Assembly (NCBI GenBank): GCA_035468985.1
Contig: DATISF010000070.1
Location: forward strand, 117,675 to 181,674
DNA from: DASVHS01 sp035468985
GTDB lineage: Bacteria; Acidobacteriota; Thermoanaerobaculia; Gp7-AA8
Reading direction: 5' to 3'
DNA: 64,000 nt
The translations under genes were made by a program, and so were the position numbers. The notes under the pieces are model-generated. The model had not been told where the DNA came from and searched no databases. It was given only the letters and a program-made list of their open reading frames with translations. Shown piece by piece: positions 8,514-16,863 of this stretch (position 1 is the stretch's first letter; every line of letters begins with the position of its first letter).

Positions 8514-10862
8514 CTAGTTTTCGGTGCGAACTTCCTTGCGCAGCTCCCTGAACCGCGGATCGGACCTCAGGCTGTTCAGATCCTGATCGTTGTCGATGTA
8601 GTTCGACAGCTTGAATCCGGCCGAGCGCGCCTTCTGCAGCCACTCCATGGCCGCGTCGGGCTGATTCGAGCGGGCGTAGGCGCAGGCGATGTTGTACATC
8701 GTCGTCGAGCCGCGATAGCCGAGGTCGAGAGCGCGCTTGAAGGAGCTGATGCTCTCGGCGTTCTGGCCGGCCTGCAGCGCCGCGTATCCGAGGTTGAACC
8801 AGGAGCGGCCGATGTTCGGGTATTTGCGGGTCATGTCGCGGAAGCGCGGCAGGACGTCCACCCAATCGCCTTCGAACAAGCTCCACTTGTGCACAAGGCG
8901 CAGATCGTCAGCCATCTGGCGCAGTGCGGCGAACTGCGAGCTCTTGCGAACGTTGTCGATGTCGGGATCGTCATCGAGTTTGTCGGTGTTGTCGAAGCCT
9001 TCGTTGATGGCCTTCTCCAGCCACTGTGTGGCGCCGGCCGCGTCGCCCTTACGCGAATACCCGCAGGCGATGTTGTACATCGTGGTCGACGGCTTGAAGT
9101 CCTTCGCCAGCGCCTGCTTGAACGCATCGATGCTCCGGTCGTACTGGCGGAGCGCAAGAAGATCGAACCCGGCCGAGAACCATGCCTCACCATCGGGGGA
9201 GGGAGCGCGATGGAGCGCGTCGTAGCGGCGGAGCGTCGAATCGAGACGGTCGTCCTTGCGCCGCTCGTGATCGGGCGCTTCGGCCATGACCTGCTTGAAC
9301 TCCCTCGTTTCCCGGATCGGATCGAAGTCGGAGTCATTGTCGATGTGGTCGTAGTTGTCGAAGCCGGCGGCAATCGCGTCGCGCAGCCACTTGACCGCGT
9401 TTGCCGGATCATCGAGCTGCGCGTATCCGCAGGCGATGTTGTACATGGCGTCGTCGACGCGATAACCGTGGGCGATCGACTGCTTGAACGCATCGATCGC
9501 CTCGGCGAAATGCTCGGACTGGTGGAAGTCGTATCCGCGCTCGTACCATTCGCGGCCGGTTACGGGCGCGCGCCTGCTGGTCAGCTTGTCGTACTTGGCG
9601 AGGAGAACCTCGGATGTGTCGACGAGCTTGTCGAGATCGAAGGAGGCGTGCTGCTTCTCGCTCTTCTCGGCGACGACCGTGACGGTGGACGACGACGGCG
9701 GCTGCGGCGCGGCGACCAGTCGAACCGACGCGAAGGGAACGAGCAGCATCAGCGACAGGACCGCGATCGTGGAGACCGTGGTCAGCGAGAAGTGCGCGCG
9801 GCGCACGTGCGGCTGCAGGATCGACAGGAGGCGCCCCTCGAGCTGCGAGCGGCGCGACATCGCCAGCGTGACGGAGCGGAACGGATCGACCTGCGGCAGC
9901 GCCTTGGCGATCGAGAGCAGATGTTCCGCGTAGTCGGACGGCTTCGTCCCGCTTTCGAGGACGAGATCGTCACAGGCGCGCTCGCACTCGGCACGGCCGA
10001 GGCGTTCGAGCGACCACATGAGCGGGTGGAACCAGAACAGGGCCACGGCCGCTTTCGTGACCAGAAGCGTCAGGCCGTCCCAGCGCTTGATGTGCGCGAG
10101 CTCGTGGAGGAGAACGACGCGCAGACGTTCAGCCGGCCAATCGATCGACGAGGCAGGGAGGAGCAGAACGGGACGGGCCAGGCCCCACACGACCGGCACG
10201 CTCACGCGCTCCGATCGCAGCAGGCGGACGGCGCGCGGCAAACGCAAGTGATCCTGCGCGTGATCGAGCTCGCGCAGCGAGGCGTCGTCGCTGATCTCCT
10301 GACTCTGACCCGCGACCACGCCGACGCCGGCGATGCCGACCGCCATCCGGAGGAGCAGCGCGAGCGATGCGGCGGCGATGGCCATCAGCAGGAAGCCCTG
10401 CCAGCTCGCTTTCGCCGCGTCGATGCCGCGCGAGAATGCGTCGAGCCTCGATTCCTTCACCACACCCGCCGCTTTGGCGACCGTGATCGCCGCCGCGACC
10501 GTGCTGCGCGGCAGCTCATCGTCGTCGCCGGTGGCGCCGATGGTTCTTGCTGGAGCGCCGGCTTTGGCCGGCGGCGGTGCCGCAGAAACGGTGGTGTCAC
10601 CGGCTGAAGCCGGTGCTCCCTGCGGCGACGGCAGGACGGGCACCCGCCAGGCCGGAACGGCGAGGCCGATGATCGGCAGCGCGATGGCTCCGCAGAGCGC
10701 CAGCGTGATGACCATGTGTTTCGTGGCCGCGGAGAGCCGCGGGAAGGCCGCCAGAAGCAGGCGGGCGATGGTCAGGATGAGCGTCGCCTTGACCAGCACG
10801 AGCAACGCCGGCATGACGATGCCAAGTGACTGAATGGCGGTTGCGAAGTCGATCATCGACAT
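8514..10862 (-). CDS. M56 family (BlaR1/MecR1-like) membrane metallopeptidase with C-terminal TPR repeats
   Basis: A 782-residue protein. The N-terminal half has transmembrane helices (about residues 12-38, 50-70, 155-183) and the zinc motif HELAH (253-257), followed by a third-ligand region ECERACDDLVL, as in BlaR1/MecR1 sensor proteases. Another membrane segment follows near residue 380. The C-terminal half carries at least three TPR-like units with repeated phrases such as YNIACGY and AGFDN, in place of a penicillin-binding sensor domain. It follows a BlaI repressor gene with a 1-bp gap. In the known systems the protease triggers BlaI cleavage; here the TPR part suggests a protein or peptidoglycan-linked signal rather than a beta-lactam. 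A linker near residues 82-105 is encoded by a palindromic repeat. Confidence 0.88.
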   Translation of the reverse strand: MSMIDFATAIQSLGIVMPALLVLVKATLILTIARLLLAAFPRLSAATKHMVITLALCGAIALPIIGLAVPAWRVPVLPSPQGAPASAGDTTVSAAPPPAKAGAPARTIGATGDDDELPRSTVAAAITVAKAAGVVKESRLDAFSRGIDAAKASWQGFLLMAIAAASLALLLRMAVGIAGVGVVAGQSQEISDDASLRELDHAQDHLRLPRAVRLLRSERVSVPVVWGLARPVLLLPASSIDWPAERLRVVLLHELAHIKRWDGLTLLVTKAAVALFWFHPLMWSLERLGRAECERACDDLVLESGTKPSDYAEHLLSIAKALPQVDPFRSVTLAMSRRSQLEGRLLSILQPHVRRAHFSLTTVSTIAVLSLMLLVPFASVRLVAAPQPPSSSTVTVVAEKSEKQHASFDLDKLVDTSEVLLAKYDKLTSRRAPVTGREWYERGYDFHQSEHFAEAIDAFKQSIAHGYRVDDAMYNIACGYAQLDDPANAVKWLRDAIAAGFDNYDHIDNDSDFDPIRETREFKQVMAEAPDHERRKDDRLDSTLRRYDALHRAPSPDGEAWFSAGFDLLALRQYDRSIDAFKQALAKDFKPSTTMYNIACGYSRKGDAAGATQWLEKAINEGFDNTDKLDDDPDIDNVRKSSQFAALRQMADDLRLVHKWSLFEGDWVDVLPRFRDMTRKYPNIGRSWFNLGYAALQAGQNAESISSFKRALDLGYRGSTTMYNIACAYARSNQPDAAMEWLQKARSAGFKLSNYIDNDQDLNSLRSDPRFRELRKEVRTEN
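10551..10619. repeat. palindromic repeat inside the BlaR1-like gene
   Basis: 10598-10619 reads CACCGGCTGAAGCCGGTG then CTCC on the + strand, identical to 6630-6651. A related left arm, TGGAGCGCCGGCTTTGGCCG, starts at 10551. On the minus strand it encodes the Ala/Pro-rich linker around residues 82-105, between membrane helices and away from the zinc site. Confidence 0.8.
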
Positions 10863-10863
10863 G

Positions 10864-11244
10864 TCAGCGTCCCTCCTTCCGAGCTTGTTCGATCAGATTC
10901 GATAGACGATCGAGCTCCGCGGAAGTTAGTTGGTCTCTTCTTTCCAGCAATGTGGCCACGACGTCGGCCGCCGAGCCATCGAAGAATGTGGCGAGCAACT
11001 GGTCGAGCGCCGATGCCCGCGCTTTCTCACGCGGAACCGTCGGAAGGTAGACGTATCGGGTGCCGTCGTGGTGGTGCCGGACGTGGCCTTTCTGCTCCAG
11101 GACGCGGAGCGTGGCCCGCACCGCGGAGTAGCTGGGAGGATCGGACATCCCTTCCATGACTTCACCCGCGGTCGCTTTTCCTTCGCGGAAGAGAATGTTC
11201 ATCATCTCGCGCTCGCGCCTGCTCAACGTCTCCGATTTCGGCAT
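10864..11244 (-). CDS. BlaI/MecI/CopY family transcriptional repressor
   Basis: A 126-residue winged-helix repressor. The N-terminal motif LSRREREMMNILFREGKAT, the middle YSAVRATLRVLEQKGHV and YVYLPTVPREKA are hallmarks of the BlaI/MecI family, and the C-terminal helices would dimerise. It is the first gene of a two-gene operon with the M56 protease, the classical repressor-sensor arrangement. A strong promoter with a dyad over its -35 box lies upstream, consistent with autorepression. The controlled target genes outside the pair are not evident in this window. Confidence 0.92.
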   Translation of the reverse strand: MPKSETLSRREREMMNILFREGKATAGEVMEGMSDPPSYSAVRATLRVLEQKGHVRHHHDGTRYVYLPTVPREKARASALDQLLATFFDGSAADVVATLLERRDQLTSAELDRLSNLIEQARKEGR

Positions 11245-11281
11245 GCCGGACTCCGCTGCTAGATTTTTAGCACTTCACGCA

Positions 11282-11310
11282 AAATTAGTCGCAGGTCCGC
11301 GCCATGTCAA
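11282..11310 (-). promoter_or_regulatory. sigma-70 promoter of the blaI-blaR1-like operon
   Basis: On the minus strand TTGACA (complement of 11305-11310) is followed after 17 bp by TAATTT (complement of 11282-11287). The predicted start lies about 30 bp upstream of the BlaI ATG at 11244. Hexamers and spacing are near consensus. Confidence 0.75.
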
Positions 11311-11332
11311 CTGCTACACAGGAATGTGACAT
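11304..11332. promoter_or_regulatory. dyad overlapping the -35 box, possible BlaI operator
   Basis: ATGTCA at 11304-11309 and TGACAT at 11327-11332 form an inverted repeat with a 17-bp centre containing CTACACAGG. BlaI-type repressors bind TACA/TGTA dyads in this position, but the match is only partial, so this is a tentative site. Confidence 0.35.
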
Positions 11333-11338
11333 ATCCAG

Positions 11339-11401
11339 GGCAGAAGGCAGAGGGCGGAAGGTAGAAATCACATCCGCCTTCCGCCTTCTGACTTCTGCCT
11401 T
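11339..11401. repeat. heptanucleotide tandem repeat forming a hairpin, locus 1
   Basis: Left arm: GGCAGAA, GGCAGAG, GGCGGAA, GGTAGAA (11339-11366). Right arm: CCGCCTT, CCGCCTT, CTGACTT, CTGCCTT (11374-11401). Every unit is seven bases and the arms are complementary, so the element can form a long stem. It sits in the 5' region of the deoxyhypusine-synthase homologue. Confidence 0.85.
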
Positions 11402-11447
11402 TCACATGTACGATGCGGCCGATTCAGAAGTTGCAAGGAGTTAGCAG

Positions 11448-12422
11448 ATGCCTGGCCCGATTTCCGACTTCATTCAGCGCCATTACCGCCACTTCAACGC
11501 CGCCGCCCTCCGGGCCGCGGCCGACGATTACATCCGCCATCTCGACCGCGGGGGAAAGATGCTGGTGACGGTGGCGGGGGCGATGTCGACGGCTGAGCTC
11601 GGGATCTCACTGGCGGAGATGATCCGCCGCGACAAGGTGCACGCCATCAGCTGCACCGGGGCGAACCTCGAGGAAGACATCTTCAACCTCGTCGCGCACG
11701 ACTGTTACGAACGCGTCCCGCACTACCGCTATCTCAGCGCGTTGGACGAGAAGGCATTGCTCGACCGCCACATGAATCGCGTGACCGATACCTGCATCCC
11801 GGAAGGGGAGGCCATGCGGCGGATCGAGTCGGCCGTGCTGAGGCACTGGGTGAAGAAGGACCGGGAAAAGAAGAGGCTTTTTCCGCACGAATTTATGTAT
11901 GAGATTATTCGTGACGGTTCCATCCGCGAGTTCTACCAGATCGATCCAAAGGACTCCTGGATGGTCGCCGCCGCGGAGAAGAACCTGCCGATGTTCGTGC
12001 CCGGCTGGGAAGACTCCACGCTCGGCAACATGTACTCGGGGCACTGCATCTCCGGCGACGTGAAGAACGTGCACACCGTGCGGACGGGCATCGAGTCCAT
12101 GATCGAGCTCGCCGACTACTACACGAAGACCTCCGCGAAATCGTCGATCGGCTTCTTTCAGATCGGCGGCGGCATCGCCGGCGACTTTCCGATCTGCGTG
12201 GTCCCGATGCTCCACCAGGACCTGCAGCGCACCAACGTTCCGCTGTGGGGCTATTTCTGCCAGATCAGCGACTCGACCACGAGCTTCGGCTCGTACTCGG
12301 GCGCGGTTCCGAACGAGAAGATCACGTGGGGCAAGCTCGGCGTCGACACGCCGTCGCATGTGATCGAGTCGGACGCCGCGATCGTCGTGCCGCTCGTCTT
12401 TGCTTACGTTCTGGGATGGTGA
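11448..12422 (+). CDS. deoxyhypusine synthase family protein
   Basis: A 324-residue protein preceded by an AAGGAG ribosome site. It matches the deoxyhypusine synthase fold throughout: MLVTVAGAMSTAELG, SCTGANLEEDIFN, PMFVPGWEDSTLGN, and near the end NEKITWGKLG, where K296 corresponds to the lysine that forms the enzyme imine with the butylamine group. Bacteria lack eIF5A, so the bacterial homologues are thought to act on free polyamines (homospermidine-synthase-like) or on an unknown acceptor. NAD and spermidine use is inferred. It overlaps the 3' M28 peptidase region closely (2-bp gap to the ATG at 12425), suggesting co-transcription although no shared function is obvious. Confidence 0.88.
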   Translation: MPGPISDFIQRHYRHFNAAALRAAADDYIRHLDRGGKMLVTVAGAMSTAELGISLAEMIRRDKVHAISCTGANLEEDIFNLVAHDCYERVPHYRYLSALDEKALLDRHMNRVTDTCIPEGEAMRRIESAVLRHWVKKDREKKRLFPHEFMYEIIRDGSIREFYQIDPKDSWMVAAAEKNLPMFVPGWEDSTLGNMYSGHCISGDVKNVHTVRTGIESMIELADYYTKTSAKSSIGFFQIGGGIAGDFPICVVPMLHQDLQRTNVPLWGYFCQISDSTTSFGSYSGAVPNEKITWGKLGVDTPSHVIESDAAIVVPLVFAYVLGW

Positions 12423-12424
12423 CG

Positions 12425-15232
12425 ATGAAACGGTTGATGCTGGTTGGCTTTTCACTGATCTTCGCGCTGGCGGTGTGGCCCAACGACCAACGACCAACGA
12501 GCGACGACCGCCTTCGAACCGACGTCGGCTTTCTCGCTGCCGACGCCCAGGAGGGCCGCGGCCTCGGCACACAGGGTCTTGCTCGCGCGGCCGACTACCT
12601 CGAGAAGCGCATGCGCGCGATCGGGCTCCAGCCGGCGTTCGGCAAGTCGTTCCGGCAGAAGTTCCCCGTGAAGACCGGCGTCTCGCTCGGGCCCAACAAC
12701 TCGCTCTCCGGCCTCGGCAAAGACGACTGGACGCCGCTCGGCTTCTCCAGCTCCGGCGCGTTCTCCGGCGAGATCGTGTTCGTCGGCTACGGCATCGAGG
12801 CTCCGCCGCTGAACTACCGCGAGCTCGAAGGCGTCGATCTCAAGGGCAAGGTCGCCCTGATGCTCCGCTACGAGCCTCAGGAGAAGGATGAAAAATCGGT
12901 CTTTGACGGCCGCAAGCCCAGCCGCTGGTCGGCGATGCGCTACAAGGTCCTTCAGGCGCGCGAGCGCGGAGCCGCCGCGGTGATCTTTGCCAACGGTCCG
13001 ATGCAGGCCGACGAGAAGGATCGCGTTCCGGTCCTGAAAAACGATGGTCCCGAGAGTCCGGCGGGCATTCCGGTTCTGCAGGTGAAGACCGCGGTCGCGC
13101 AGAAGTGGGCGGGCGACCTCCTCGAATTCCAGAAAGCCGTCGACGCTGATCTCAAACCTCGCTCGCGCGCAACAGGCATTCGCATCGACGGAAACGTCGA
13201 CGTCAACGCAACCTTCGCCGATGCCGAGAACCTCGCCGGCATCATTCCCGGCCGCGGGCCGCACGCCGATGAGATCGTCGTCATCGGCGCGCACTACGAC
13301 CATCTCGGCTACGGCGGCGCGGGATCGATGAAGCCGAACGTGCACGCGATCCACAATGGCGCGGACGACAACGCTTCCGGAACGGCATCGGTCCTGTCGA
13401 TCGCGGAGCGGCTGCAGAACGAAGTGCGCAAGGCCAAGGACCGGCGCACCGTGCTGGTCATGCTCTTCGCCGCGGAAGAGACAGGCCTCGGCGGTTCGTC
13501 GTATTTCGTCGGCCATTCACCACTGCCCATCGCCCGCATGAAGGCGATGGTCAACCTCGACATGGTCGGGATGATGCGCGAGGACAAGCTGATCGTGTTC
13601 GGCACCGAGTCCGCCGCGGAGTGGGCCGCCGCGCTGGCGCCGATCATCACGGAGACGAAACTCAATGTGACCGAGAAAGGCGACGGGTACGGTCCGTCCG
13701 ATCAGACGGCGTTCTACGCGTCGCGCGTTCCGGTGCTTCACCTCTTCACCGGCGCGCACGAGCGCTATCACACGCCCGACGACAAGGCCGACACACTGAA
13801 TTACGCGGGCATGGAGCGGGTGGTCGTGTTTGCGACGGACGTGATGCGCGACCTCACGCTCGCGAAAACCACGCCGCAGTACGCGCGCGTTTCGGCCGCT
13901 CCTGCGCTGGAAGGCGACAGCCGCGGTTACGGCGCGTACCTCGGCACCGTGCCCGACTACGCCGCGATGGAAGCGACGACCGGCGGCGTGAAGCTCGCCG
14001 ACGTCCGCCCCGGCGGTCCCGCGGACAAAGCAGGCATCCGCGGCGGCGACGTCATCATCCAGATGGCGGGAACGAAAATCGAGAACCTCTACGACATGAC
14101 CTATGCGCTCCAGGATCACAAGCCGGGGGAGACGGTCGATGTCGTGGTCATGCGCAATGGCGAGCGGGTCACGCTGCGCGCGACGCTGGGCAGCCGCAGC
14201 GCGACGCCTCCCGCACAGGAGCCGCCGAAGTCATCGTCGATCACCGCCGGGAAGCCGTTCGACAAGACCTTCGAAGGCGAGAAGCACCTCAAAGACATCC
14301 GCCAGCTCACGTTCGGCGGTGAAAACGCCGAGGCCTACTTCAGTCCCGATGGTTCGAAGCTGATCTATCAGGCGCATGAGATGGACGGCACATGCGATCA
14401 GCAGTACATCCTCGATCTCAAGACCGGAGAGAACAAGCTCGTCTCCAGCGGGAAGGGGCGGACGACCTGCGGCTACTTCTCGTATCCGAAGGGCGATCGC
14501 ATCATCTATTCATCGACGGAGGCCGGATCGCCGGAGTGCCCGCCGCCGCCCGACCGATCGCACGGCTACGTGTGGGGCGTCTTTCCGACGTACGACATCT
14601 ACGTCGCCGATCCGAACGGCGCGAACGCGAAGCGCATCGTCAGCACGCCCGGTTATGACGCCGAGGCGACGTGGTGCCATCAGGGCGGGAAGATCATCAT
14701 GACGTCGATGCGCGACGGCGATCTCGATCTGTACGAGATGGACGAGAGCGGCAACGTCACCAAGCGCCTGACGAACACTCCCGGATACGACGGCGGTGCG
14801 TTCTACAGCGCCGACTGCAAGGAGATCGTGTGGCGCGCGTACCATCCGACCGGCGCGGCGCTCGACGAATACCGCACGCTGCTGGCGAAGAACCTCGTCA
14901 AGCCTTCGGTGATGGAGCTGTTCGTCGCCAACGCGGACGGCTCGAACGCGCGCCAGATCACATCCAATGGCGCGGCGAACTTCTGCCCGTACTTCATGCC
15001 GGACGGCAAGCACATCATCTTCGCCTCGAACCTCGGCGATCCGCAGGGTCGCGAGTTCGATCTTTTCGTGATCCCGAAGAGCGGTGGCGAGCCGGAGCGC
15101 ATCACGTTCGCCCCCGGATTCGACGGTTTCCCGGTCTTCAGTCCCGACGGTCAGTGGCTCGTGTGGGGCTCGAATCGTTCGAACCCGACCGGCTACATCA
15201 CGAATCTGTTCATCGCGAAGTGGGTGGAGTAG
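12425..15232 (+). CDS. secreted M28 aminopeptidase fused to PDZ and TolB-like beta-propeller domains
   Basis: A 935-residue exported protein; ATG 12425 begins the signal peptide MKRLMLVGFSLIFALAV (an in-frame ATG nine bases earlier is less likely). A PA-like insert covers roughly residues 110-250. The M28 zinc site is complete: H290 (IGAHYDHLG), D314 (GADDN), E351/E352 (AAEETG), D379 (NLDMVG) and H449 (ERYHTPDD). A PDZ domain follows (about 515-590; VRPGGPADKAGIRGGDVI). The last 300 residues are a WD40/PD40 propeller with repeats such as AYFSPDGSKLIYQ. It probably degrades peptides in the periplasm. Just after the signal peptide a heptamer repeat is translated. Its 3' end overlaps the convergent YwiC-like gene by 40 bp. 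Confidence 0.92.
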   Translation: MKRLMLVGFSLIFALAVWPNDQRPTSDDRLRTDVGFLAADAQEGRGLGTQGLARAADYLEKRMRAIGLQPAFGKSFRQKFPVKTGVSLGPNNSLSGLGKDDWTPLGFSSSGAFSGEIVFVGYGIEAPPLNYRELEGVDLKGKVALMLRYEPQEKDEKSVFDGRKPSRWSAMRYKVLQARERGAAAVIFANGPMQADEKDRVPVLKNDGPESPAGIPVLQVKTAVAQKWAGDLLEFQKAVDADLKPRSRATGIRIDGNVDVNATFADAENLAGIIPGRGPHADEIVVIGAHYDHLGYGGAGSMKPNVHAIHNGADDNASGTASVLSIAERLQNEVRKAKDRRTVLVMLFAAEETGLGGSSYFVGHSPLPIARMKAMVNLDMVGMMREDKLIVFGTESAAEWAAALAPIITETKLNVTEKGDGYGPSDQTAFYASRVPVLHLFTGAHERYHTPDDKADTLNYAGMERVVVFATDVMRDLTLAKTTPQYARVSAAPALEGDSRGYGAYLGTVPDYAAMEATTGGVKLADVRPGGPADKAGIRGGDVIIQMAGTKIENLYDMTYALQDHKPGETVDVVVMRNGERVTLRATLGSRSATPPAQEPPKSSSITAGKPFDKTFEGEKHLKDIRQLTFGGENAEAYFSPDGSKLIYQAHEMDGTCDQQYILDLKTGENKLVSSGKGRTTCGYFSYPKGDRIIYSSTEAGSPECPPPPDRSHGYVWGVFPTYDIYVADPNGANAKRIVSTPGYDAEATWCHQGGKIIMTSMRDGDLDLYEMDESGNVTKRLTNTPGYDGGAFYSADCKEIVWRAYHPTGAALDEYRTLLAKNLVKPSVMELFVANADGSNARQITSNGAANFCPYFMPDGKHIIFASNLGDPQGREFDLFVIPKSGGEPERITFAPGFDGFPVFSPDGQWLVWGSNRSNPTGYITNLFIAKWVE
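12479..12506. repeat. heptanucleotide tandem repeat inside the M28 peptidase gene, locus 2
   Basis: Four units CCCAACG, ACCAACG, ACCAACG, AGCGACG in the + strand. They encode the junction after the signal peptide (PNDQRPTSD). The seven-base period is the same as at the other three loci, with a different unit sequence. Confidence 0.75.
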
Positions 15233-16050
15233 CCGGCCTGGCCGGTCAAGAGACCGGCCGCCACACAAAGGACGAATAAGGCGCCGATGGTGATCTCGAT
15301 CCAGCCGATCGTCTGTGCGCGCGGCGGATCGTGCGCCAGGCCCCACGCCGCGCGGACGAGCAGGACGACCATGGCCACGACCGCAAGCAGGGGAGCGAAC
15401 GTCGCCACCGCGAATGCCGCGACCACGTGGGCGATGAGCGCCGGCCATGACGATGCCGTCATCTTGCGGGCGCGCTTGAGCAGCGTGCGCACGTAGAGAA
15501 TCGACGGCAGCGAGCGGGCGATGATGATGCCGGAGAGCGCCAGCGCCGGCAGCATGCGTCCGCCTCCGGCGATGACGATCGCTGCAGCGGTCGACGACAT
15601 CGCGGCCGCTCCGGCCATCTCCGGAAACATCGCGCGGCTGCGGTTGTACGCGTCGTAGAGCACGATCGTCATCGCGAGCGGGGCGACGAGCCCGAACGGG
15701 ATGACGAGAATCAGACGACCGGCCGCAATCGCGGCCGCCAGCGCCGCTGCCGCTCCCGTTGCGTACGTGCCGGCAAGCATCCAGCAGTAGCGCGTTCGCG
15801 GATACGAGCGTCCGCGCTGCAGATCCTGCAGCGCGCATTTGAGCGGATGCCGGGTGAGAAAGCCGAGGACCGCCGCCAGCGCAACCAACGCTCCGGCGAT
15901 CGACGGCTTCACCAGCAGTCCGAGGACGAGCGGCTCGAGGAGAAATCCCCAGCCGCCATGTTCATTCGGCAGCGCGAGCGGCCGCAGGGACGGTCGCGTC
16001 CGCCGAGCAGCCTCAGTGGCCGCCGCAGGAACAAGTGTGCTGTCCACCAT
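15193..16050 (-). CDS. YwiC-like family integral membrane protein
   Basis: A 285-residue protein starting at ATG 16050, inside the last 38 bases of the upstream RIC gene. After a short cytoplasmic tail comes LPNEHGGWGFLLEPL, the conserved HG-W motif of the YwiC-like family, then about eight transmembrane segments. The loop DAYNRSRAMFPEMAGA resembles the acidic loop of prenyltransferases, but no complete DDxxD motif is visible. YwiC in Bacillus lies near anaerobic respiration genes (fnr-narK region), which fits the neighbouring RIC and Crp/Fnr genes here. The function is unknown. Its end overlaps the convergent M28 gene through a GGCCGGTCAAGAGACCGGCC palindrome. Confidence 0.75.
   Translation of the reverse strand: MVDSTLVPAAATEAARRTRPSLRPLALPNEHGGWGFLLEPLVLGLLVKPSIAGALVALAAVLGFLTRHPLKCALQDLQRGRSYPRTRYCWMLAGTYATGAAAALAAAIAAGRLILVIPFGLVAPLAMTIVLYDAYNRSRAMFPEMAGAAAMSSTAAAIVIAGGGRMLPALALSGIIIARSLPSILYVRTLLKRARKMTASSWPALIAHVVAAFAVATFAPLLAVVAMVVLLVRAAWGLAHDPPRAQTIGWIEITIGALFVLCVAAGLLTGQAGYSTHFAMNRFVM
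15235..15256. repeat. GC palindrome in the overlap of convergent genes
   Basis: GGCCTGGCCGGTCAAGAGAC with CGGCC beyond forms a short stem (GGCCGGTC/GACCGGCC) just after the M28 stop and inside the YwiC-like 3' coding end. It resembles the other GC-rich palindromes of the window and may serve as a terminator; there is no T run. Confidence 0.5.
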
Positions 16051-16789
16051 GGGCTCCGAACGCCGGCTTCGTGCCCGCTCCTTCCTCGAGCCTTGCAGCG
16101 CGCGGGAAGAGCAGGTTGTTCTCGAGGTGGATGTGACGGTGGAGGTCCTCCTCGAGCTCGGCCAGGCGTTCATACAGAGCGCGGAAGCTGAGGCATGCGT
16201 CGTCGGGAAGCTTGTAGTCGGATGTGAATGCGCGCGCCTGGACGAGCAGGTCGCCGACCGCGTCGTGCTCGGCCATCATCATGCGGATTGGATTCTTCAC
16301 CGTTCCGAAGAAAGGCATCGGCGGCTCTTCACCGTTCGCGGTGGCCGTTTCCAGCTGCTCGACGTACGGGAACAGCACCTGCTCTTCCTTCAGCATGTGC
16401 GGCAGCAGGTCCTCGGACATCTGGCTGACGATGGTGCGGACTTCGAGCGTTTCGGGATGGCGCTCGCCGTGTCGTGCGGCGACTTTTTCGGAGAGCAGGC
16501 GAAGCGTCTCCAGCGCCTGACGCGTGAACGCGTGGTGCGTATTGACGATGTACTCCTGCAGCTCGCCGAGGCTCTTGCGCTGCAACTCGGCCATGTCGGC
16601 CGATCCGCGCGCGTCATTGATCGCGCTCAGCAGCTTGTCGACCGGCACGCCGGCGGTCTGGCACGCTTCGACCACGGACCGGTGTCCGCGGCAGCAGTAA
16701 TCGATCTGCCATTTCTCCAGAACGGCGATGGCATTGGGCACCTGCAGTGCAAGCTGGCCGATCGTCGTCTTCTCAATGTCGATGTTCAT
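16013..16789 (-). CDS. ric: RIC/ScdA/YtfE-type di-iron iron-sulfur cluster repair protein
   Basis: A 258-residue protein; ATG 16789 is chosen because GGAGGAAG lies five bases upstream and it begins directly with the ScdA_N domain (TTIGQLALQVPNAIAVLEKW). The hallmark DYCCRG (C32-C33) is present. The C-terminal hemerythrin-like four-helix bundle carries the di-iron ligands in HMLKEEQVLFPY, MMAEHDAVGD and HRHIHLENNLLFP. RIC proteins restore Fe-S clusters damaged by nitric oxide or peroxide in the cytoplasm. The C-terminus HTCSCGGH is an unusual extra cysteine/histidine tail. It is divergent from a Crp/Fnr regulator with a DNR-like box between them, and is followed by the overlapping YwiC-like gene. 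Confidence 0.93.
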   Translation of the reverse strand: MNIDIEKTTIGQLALQVPNAIAVLEKWQIDYCCRGHRSVVEACQTAGVPVDKLLSAINDARGSADMAELQRKSLGELQEYIVNTHHAFTRQALETLRLLSEKVAARHGERHPETLEVRTIVSQMSEDLLPHMLKEEQVLFPYVEQLETATANGEEPPMPFFGTVKNPIRMMMAEHDAVGDLLVQARAFTSDYKLPDDACLSFRALYERLAELEEDLHRHIHLENNLLFPRAARLEEGAGTKPAFGAHGGQHTCSCGGH

Positions 16790-16837
16790 GGGTTCTTCCT
16801 CCGCCATGCAGTCTGGCGGGAGGGCGGGCGCGCATCC

Positions 16838-16851
16838 ATGATTTTTGTCAT
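16838..16851. promoter_or_regulatory. DNR/FNR-type box between ric and the Crp/Fnr gene
   Basis: ATGATTTTTGTCAT matches the NO-responsive DNR consensus TTGAT-N4-GTCAA at 8 of 10 positions. Its centre lies 56 bases before the ric ATG. A class II site (centre at -41.5) would put the ric transcription start about 14 bases before the ATG. It is also only 13 bases before the Crp/Fnr start at 16864, suggesting joint or autoregulation. Confidence 0.6.
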
Positions 16852-16863
16852 AGAGTCTCGAAA

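Noticed and set aside
8505..10607. 700-codon open frame on the + strand
   Set aside because: It is antisense to the M56 peptidase gene. Its translation is Arg/Val/Asp-rich without domains, while the minus strand gives a clear zinc protease and TPR repeats.
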